A stretch of DNA of 8,911 bases. Source: Paracoccaceae bacterium (lineage in GTDB: Bacteria > Pseudomonadota > Alphaproteobacteria > Rhodobacterales > Rhodobacteraceae). Every line of letters starts with the position of its first letter. The first letter of the stretch is position 1. A program made the position numbers and the translations under genes. Shown here in pieces: positions 5,610-8,911 of this stretch. The stretch is from assembly GCA_024742655.1 (NCBI GenBank), contig JANSYB010000057.1:1-8911 (forward strand), read 5' to 3'. The notes beneath the pieces were generated by a model, which did no database searches, was not told the DNA's origin, and worked only from the letters and a program-made list of their open reading frames with translations.

Positions 5610-5960
5610 ATGATCCGTCTGCGCCCATTCATAGCCGGGCTCCTGGCCCTTGTGCTGGTCCTGACCAGCCAGGGCTATGCCATGGCCCGCCATGCCCCGG
5701 ATGCCACCGGGGCGATGGTGATCTGTACCGGGACGGGCCCAGTCACAGTGCTGGTCGATGAAAATGGTCAGCCCACGGGGCGCGTCCATATCTGCCCCGA
5801 TTGCATCGCCGGTCTGTATGACGTGACCGGCGCCCTGCCACCCTCGGGCCCGCATGACCACCCGGCAAGATCAGCGCCGCAAGGCGCGGCGCCCGTCACG
5901 TCCATAAAGGCGTCCCTCCCCTTGCGGTTTCACGCCCGCGCACCCCCGCCCGGGGTCTGA
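5610..5960 (+). CDS. Small secreted protein with CPDC motif, DUF2946-like
   Basis: This 116-residue protein (118 if it starts at the GTG at 5604) has an N-terminal signal peptide, RLRPFIAGLLALVLVLTSQGYA, cut near YAMA. The mature part has AMVICTGTGPVTVLVDENG (about 35-53) and HICPDCIAGLYDV (about 60-72), then a Pro/His-rich tail with GPHDHP. The placement of CxxC after a short beta-rich stretch resembles DUF2946 proteins, which often neighbour copper genes. The assignment is from pattern, not alignment. The PCu(A)C chaperone gene follows 44 bp later, so a role in periplasmic copper handling is likely. No ribosome-binding site precedes either start, and TATACC at 5595-5600 could be a -10 box giving an almost leaderless mRNA. 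The C-terminal region is low in complexity and proline-rich. Confidence 0.75.
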   Translation: MIRLRPFIAGLLALVLVLTSQGYAMARHAPDATGAMVICTGTGPVTVLVDENGQPTGRVHICPDCIAGLYDVTGALPPSGPHDHPARSAPQGAAPVTSIKASLPLRFHARAPPPGV

Positions 5961-6004
5961 CAGCGCAACCAGATTTCCGAAAACCGATCCAAGGGAGAAG
6001 GCAA

Positions 6005-6481
6005 ATGACCTTCAAATCCACGTTCCTCGCGGGGCTGATCGCCGCCGCAACCGCCTTGCCCGCCGCGGCCGCCGACATCATGGTGATGGACAGCTATGCC
6101 CGAGCGGCGATGGCCAATGCCAAGACCGGCGCGGCCTTTCTGATGATCCACAACACCGGCGAGACCGATGACCGTCTGGTCGCCGCCGCCTCGCCCGCGG
6201 CCAAGCGTGTCGAACTGCACACCCATATCGAAAGCGGCGACGGCATCATGAAAATGGTGCATGTCGAGGAAGGCTTCGAACTGCCCGCCGGCGGCATGAT
6301 CGAGATGAAGCGCGGCGGCAAGCACGTGATGTTCATGGGCCTGACCGATCCGTTCGAGCAGGGCGAGATGATCCCGCTGACCCTGACCTTCGAAAAGGCG
6401 GGCGAGATGCAGATCGAGGTGCCCGTCGATCTCGAACGGCAGGACGGCCACGGCATGTCGCACGATCACGGCACCAACTAA
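6005..6481 (+). CDS. Periplasmic copper chaperone PCu(A)C
   Basis: This 158-residue protein belongs to the PCu(A)C (DUF461) family, which binds Cu(I) in the periplasm and helps load the CuA or CuB sites of cytochrome c oxidase, often with Sco. Residues 1-23 are a signal peptide ending in PAAAA. The cupredoxin-like domain has the copper ligands in order: His72 in VELHTHIE, Met84 in IMKMVHV, then His107 and Met109 in GGKHVMFMGL. ELPAGGMIEMKRGGKHVMFMGL is very typical. The spacing between the first His and Met is one residue longer than usual, and His74 could substitute. The C-terminus adds a short His/Met tail (GHGMSHDHG), as seen in several relatives. GGGAGAAGG lies 5 nt upstream of the ATG. 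It is co-oriented with the CPDC protein. Its stop codon is the first three bases of the element at 6479-6594. Rhodobacter homologues are called PCuAC or PccA. Confidence 0.95.
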   Translation: MTFKSTFLAGLIAAATALPAAAADIMVMDSYARAAMANAKTGAAFLMIHNTGETDDRLVAAASPAAKRVELHTHIESGDGIMKMVHVEEGFELPAGGMIEMKRGGKHVMFMGLTDPFEQGEMIPLTLTFEKAGEMQIEVPVDLERQDGHGMSHDHGTN

Positions 6482-6594
6482 AGCGTTTCGCGCAAAACCT
6501 GGGCCAAAGGTTTGCGCGAAATACGGTGCAACGCCCATATGTCGTGCGCGTTTCGCTTTTGTCTGATAGCTCGGATCAAAGGCGAAACGCTTTA
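6479..6594. repeat. 116-bp palindromic element with 13-bp terminal inverted repeats
   Basis: The ends are perfect 13-bp inverted repeats: TAAAGCGTTTCGC (6479-6491) and its complement (6582-6594). Inside are two hairpins. One is TTTCGCGCAAAACC (6486-6499) with GGTTTGCGCGAAA (6509-6521), with one bulged A. The other is GCGTTTCGCTTTTG (6548-6561) with CAAAGGCGAAACGC (6577-6590), with one G-T pair and a 15-nt loop. The element fills the whole space between two convergent genes, and the TAA at each end is the stop codon of the neighbouring gene. It encodes nothing recognisable. The form suggests a dispersed non-autonomous palindromic repeat that also terminates transcription on both strands; that part is inference. 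Confidence 0.85.
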
Positions 6595-7287
6595 TGCCCG
6601 TGACAGCAGCCCCTCGACCCAAAGGGGCACGATCTCGGTCGCCTTGCCGCGCAGGCAGTCGTCGAAATCGCGCGAGGCGGCCGAGTCCTCGAGGTTGAGC
6701 TCTACGGTATGCGCGCCCATCCGGCGCGCATGCTGGCCATAGGCGGCGGCCGGGAAAACCTGCCCGGACGTGCCTATGGCGGCAAAGAGATCGGCCTCCG
6801 AAAGCGCGGGGTCGATCCGCTCCATCCCGTAGGGGATTTCACCGAACCAGACCACGTCGGGCCGTGTCGCGCGGACCCGGCAGGCCGGACAGGCATCCTC
6901 GGGGCGCATCACCGCAGGCGCATCCCAGCGATGCCCGCACGCGCCGCACAGCGCGCGGTCCAACTGGCCATGCATGTGCAGCACGTTGCGGCTCCCGGCC
7001 CTTTCATGCAGCGCGTCGACATTCTGCGTGATGATGAACACCTCGCCCGGATGCTCCGCCTCAAGCCGGGCCAACGCGTGATGCGCGGCATTGGGCTGGG
7101 CCTGCGCGGCATTGGCGCGGCGGGCGTTGTAGAAATCATGCACCAGCTGCGCGTCCCGCGCGAAGCCCTCTGGCGTGGCGACATCCTCGATCGCGTGCTG
7201 TGCCCACAGCCCGCCCTCGTCGCGGAACGTACCCAGCCCGCTTTCGGCCGAAATGCCGGCCCCCGTCAGGATCACGATCTTCTTCAT
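6592..7287 (-). CDS. cobB: NAD-dependent protein deacylase, sirtuin (SIRT5-like class III)
   Basis: This 231-residue sirtuin removes acyl groups from protein lysines using NAD in the cytoplasm. Motifs appear in order: VILTGAGISAESG (5-17) and TFRDEGGLW for NAD binding, TQNVDALHERAG (87-98), catalytic His106 in HMHGQL, a zinc site of Cys114/Cys117 and Cys133/Cys136, then GTSGQVFPAA and ELNLE. Tyr53 and Arg56 in DFYNARR form the YxxR pair that in SIRT5 and E. coli CobB reads acidic acyl groups, so desuccinylase or demalonylase activity is predicted besides deacetylation. The length is usual for the short bacterial form. The ATG at 7287 gives the expected MKKIVILTGAG start, with GAGG very close and AGCGAAG further upstream. 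Despite the name, it has no direct link to the cobalamin operon. Its stop codon lies in the terminal repeat of the 6479-6594 element. Confidence 0.96.
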   Translation of the reverse strand: MKKIVILTGAGISAESGLGTFRDEGGLWAQHAIEDVATPEGFARDAQLVHDFYNARRANAAQAQPNAAHHALARLEAEHPGEVFIITQNVDALHERAGSRNVLHMHGQLDRALCGACGHRWDAPAVMRPEDACPACRVRATRPDVVWFGEIPYGMERIDPALSEADLFAAIGTSGQVFPAAAYGQHARRMGAHTVELNLEDSAASRDFDDCLRGKATEIVPLWVEGLLSRA

Positions 7288-7544
7288 GCCTCAGCTTCGC
7301 TCAACTCTTTTCCGACGACCCATGATTGGCGCAATGGCGCCCCTCAAAGCGCCGCTCGCAAAGAGTGTTAGGCGATTTTCGGTCATCTTTCGAGGCACCA
7401 AACCCATTTTGGTGGCGTTGGGCTGATCTGGTCAGCGATCCGGGGTCCCGCCATGCGGCGGATCTGCGGGATTGGCTGGTGGGTGTTGTTCTTCCTCCCC
7501 TCCGTGCCCTATCACTGGTCCATGGTCCCTGGGAGCCCCGCCTG
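7288..7544. other. Divergent intergenic region between cobB and the phosphatase gene
   Basis: This 257-bp gap has no recognisable gene. It holds two small stems, CACCAAA (7396-7402) with TTTGGTG (7408-7414), and GCTGA (7422-7426) with TCAGC (7432-7436), neither followed by a T run. TTGTTC (7486-7491) and TATCAC (7510-7515), 18 nt apart, are a weak promoter candidate for the phosphatase. GGGAG at 7531-7535 is its likely ribosome-binding site. The phosphatase frame is open back to 7326, but that stretch shows no conserved domain. Confidence 0.5.
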
Positions 7545-7976
7545 ATGCGCATTCTGTTCGTCTGTCTTGGAAACATCTGCCGTTCGCCGGCGGCGGAGGG
7601 CGTGTTGCGCACGCTTGCGCCGCATTGCGACACCGACAGCGCCGGAACAGGGCACTGGCATGTCGGCGAGGCACCCTATCCCCCCATGCAGGCCGCCGCC
7701 AAGGCGCGCGGGCATGACATATCCGACCTGCGCGCGCGGCAATTCCATTCCGGGGACTTCGACGCTTTCGACCTGATCATCGCGATGGACGCCCAGAACC
7801 AGCGCGATATCGAGGTGCAGCGCCCAAAGGGCAGCGAAACGCCTGTGCGCCTCTTGACCGACTATGCCCCGGATGCGGGCATGGATCATATCCCCGATCC
7901 CTATTACACGCGCGATTTCGATGGGGCGCTCGACCTGATCGAACGCGCGGCCAAGGGGTTGTGCCGGACGCTGTAA
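7545..7976 (+). CDS. Low-molecular-weight protein-tyrosine phosphatase
   Basis: This 143-residue protein is a LMW phosphotyrosine phosphatase, which removes phosphate from protein tyrosines through a cysteinyl-phosphate intermediate. The P-loop CLGNICRSP is at residues 7-15, with nucleophile Cys7 and Arg13. The general-acid motif DPYY is at 118-121 (Asp118). DSAGTGHWHVGE (31-42), the LRARQF segment (62-67) and DLIIAMDAQN (76-85) also match the family. I chose the ATG at 7545 because MRILFVCLGNICRSP is the canonical start; the open frame extends 73 codons upstream without any domain. Such enzymes work in signalling or, when beside exopolysaccharide genes with a tyrosine kinase, in polymer export. 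No such partners are visible here, so the substrate is unknown. It is less likely to be an arsenate reductase, because the conserved DPYY acid and the absence of the extra redox cysteines fit the phosphatases. Confidence 0.95.
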   Translation: MRILFVCLGNICRSPAAEGVLRTLAPHCDTDSAGTGHWHVGEAPYPPMQAAAKARGHDISDLRARQFHSGDFDAFDLIIAMDAQNQRDIEVQRPKGSETPVRLLTDYAPDAGMDHIPDPYYTRDFDGALDLIERAAKGLCRTL

Positions 7977-8095
7977 CGCGCCTTCGGATTTTCCGAAACC
8001 ACGTTTCAGAGCCCGAAAAAACAGGGGCCTGTGCGGCGCAAACCTCTTGTCCGGGGGCCATCATCCACGTCATTCAGGAGGCCAGGAGGCGCTCC
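7977..8095. other. Intergenic stretch upstream of hpsN with small stems
   Basis: Three short inverted repeats follow the phosphatase stop: TTCGG (7983-7987) with CCGAA (7993-7997), GAAAC (7995-7999) with GTTTC (8003-8007), and ACAGG (8021-8025) with CCTGT (8028-8032). The first two overlap and so are alternatives. None has a T tract, so termination is uncertain. One could be an operator for the following gene. AGGAGG at 8084-8089 is a near-perfect ribosome-binding site. Confidence 0.4.
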
Positions 8096-8911
8096 ATGAC
8101 CATCGAATTTCTGAAAACCGCACCGGGTGAGCCTGCCCAGACCGCCGCCGACATCGTCGATACCGTCCAGATCATGTTGGCCCGGTTGCGCACCGGCGGG
8201 GCGCAGGTTGCGTTGGAATATGCCCGGCAGCTGGATGGCTGGACGGGTGAGATCACCGTGCCCTCGGACGTGATCGCCGCCGCGGAAAAGGCCGTACCAC
8301 AGCCGCTGAAGGATGACATTCGCTGGGCCCATGACAACATCAGCCGCTTTGCCGCCGCGCAACGCACCACCGCGCAGGACATGGAGATCGAGCTGCGCCC
8401 GGGCCTGATTGCCGGTCAGAAACAGATCCCCGTTCAGGCGGCGGGCTGCTACGTGCCGGGCGGGCGGTACACGCATATCGCCTCGGCGCTGATGTCCATC
8501 GCCACCGCCCGCGAGGCCGGCGTGCCCGATATCACCGCCGTGTCGCCGCCCAATGGCGATCAGGGCATCCCGCCGGCGATGCTTTATGCCATGAGCCTGG
8601 CCGGGGCCACGCGCATCCTGTGCATCGGCGGGGTGCAGGGCGTGGCCGCGATGGCCTTTGGCATGTTCGGCGCACCGGCTGCCGATATCCTTGTCGGGCC
8701 CGGCAACGCCTACGTGGCCGAGGCCAAGCGCCAGCTCTTCGGCCCCATCGGCATCGACATGTTCGCCGGTCCCACCGACAGCCTCGTTCTGGCCGACGAG
8801 ACCGCCGATCCTGAAACCGTCGCCACCGACCTGGTCAGCCAGGCCGAGCATGGCGTCAACAGCCCGGTCTGGCTTGCCACCACTCACGCGCCCCTTGCCC
8901 GGGCGGTGCTG
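8096..8911 (+). CDS. hpsN: Sulfopropanediol 3-dehydrogenase-like (histidinol dehydrogenase family), 5' part
   Basis: The 272 visible codons encode a member of the HisD superfamily that looks like HpsN, the zinc- and NAD-dependent enzyme oxidising (R)-2,3-dihydroxypropane-1-sulfonate to sulfolactate in roseobacters. Family signatures are AAGCYVPGGRYTHIASAL (about 121-138), GVQGVAAMAFG (about 182-192), GPGNAYVAEAKRQLFG (about 202-217) and SQAEHG with zinc ligands Gln249 and His252. Features against biosynthetic HisD are the N-terminus MTIEFLKTAPGEPAQTAADI, the DGWTGEI segment, and IDMFAGPTDSLVLADE where HisD has AGPSEV. The ATG at 8096 has AGGAGG 6 nt upstream. The reading frame leaves the window, so the C-terminal zinc ligands cannot be checked. 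If it is HpsN, hpsO, hpsP or a sulfonate transporter should lie downstream. A different polyol-like substrate is possible. Confidence 0.8.
   Translation, partial: MTIEFLKTAPGEPAQTAADIVDTVQIMLARLRTGGAQVALEYARQLDGWTGEITVPSDVIAAAEKAVPQPLKDDIRWAHDNISRFAAAQRTTAQDMEIELRPGLIAGQKQIPVQAAGCYVPGGRYTHIASALMSIATAREAGVPDITAVSPPNGDQGIPPAMLYAMSLAGATRILCIGGVQGVAAMAFGMFGAPAADILVGPGNAYVAEAKRQLFGPIGIDMFAGPTDSLVLADETADPETVATDLVSQAEHGVNSPVWLATTHAPLARAVL

Noticed and set aside
7326..7544. In-frame 73-codon extension of the phosphatase
   Set aside because: The phosphatase family starts at MRILFVCLGNICRSP, and the upstream residues look like translated intergenic DNA.
8006..8887. A 293-codon minus-strand open frame at the right end
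   Set aside because: It is antisense to the well-supported HisD-family gene and has no recognisable domain.

Overview
The window is high-GC, gene-dense DNA that reads as an alphaproteobacterial chromosome, most likely Rhodobacterales (roseobacter group). This rests on the gene families and their style: an aerobic-type cobalamin operon with CbiX, a DUF1194 protein, a PCu(A)C copper chaperone, an HpsN-type dehydrogenase, and short AT-rich palindromes set in GC-rich DNA between genes. It is ordinary housekeeping and accessory chromosome. I see no phage, insertion sequence, CRISPR array or tRNA/rRNA gene.

Layout. Positions 1-2452 (minus strand) hold a cobalamin operon, read right to left: a 75-residue His-containing membrane protein, the cobaltochelatase cbiX, cobH and the start of cobL. 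A promoter-like pair at 2607-2635 and a leader of about 150 nt precede it. Positions 2759-4514 (plus) hold a glutathionyl-hydroquinone reductase (yqjG type) and a secreted DUF1194/VWA-like protein. A cluster of three palindromes (4488-4555) separates these from a convergent manganese-cupin gene of the hydroxynitrile-lyase type (4585-4989, minus). Positions 5213-5503 encode ribosomal protein L28 with its own promoter and a strong intrinsic terminator. Positions 5610-6481 (plus) form a probable copper pair: a small secreted CPDC protein and a PCu(A)C chaperone. A 116-bp palindromic element (6479-6594) then separates this pair from the convergent sirtuin cobB (6592-7287, minus). A low-molecular-weight phosphotyrosine phosphatase (7545-7976, plus) follows, and the window ends inside an hpsN/hisD-family dehydrogenase (8096 onward, plus).

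How it fits together. The cobalamin operon joins a small membrane protein whose predicted mature end starts HPGH to a CbiX with an unusually elaborate metal-binding tail, which suggests cobalt capture and delivery next to corrin-ring synthesis. The copper pair probably serves cytochrome oxidase maturation. The other genes are independent units.

The least explained material is non-coding. There are three palindrome-rich elements (264-313, 4488-4555, 6479-6594), two of which supply stop codons to flanking genes and one of which sits just before a gene start inside the operon. There is also the cobalamin operon leader, which lacks a canonical B12 riboswitch but has mutually exclusive pairings and a hairpin over its ribosome-binding site.
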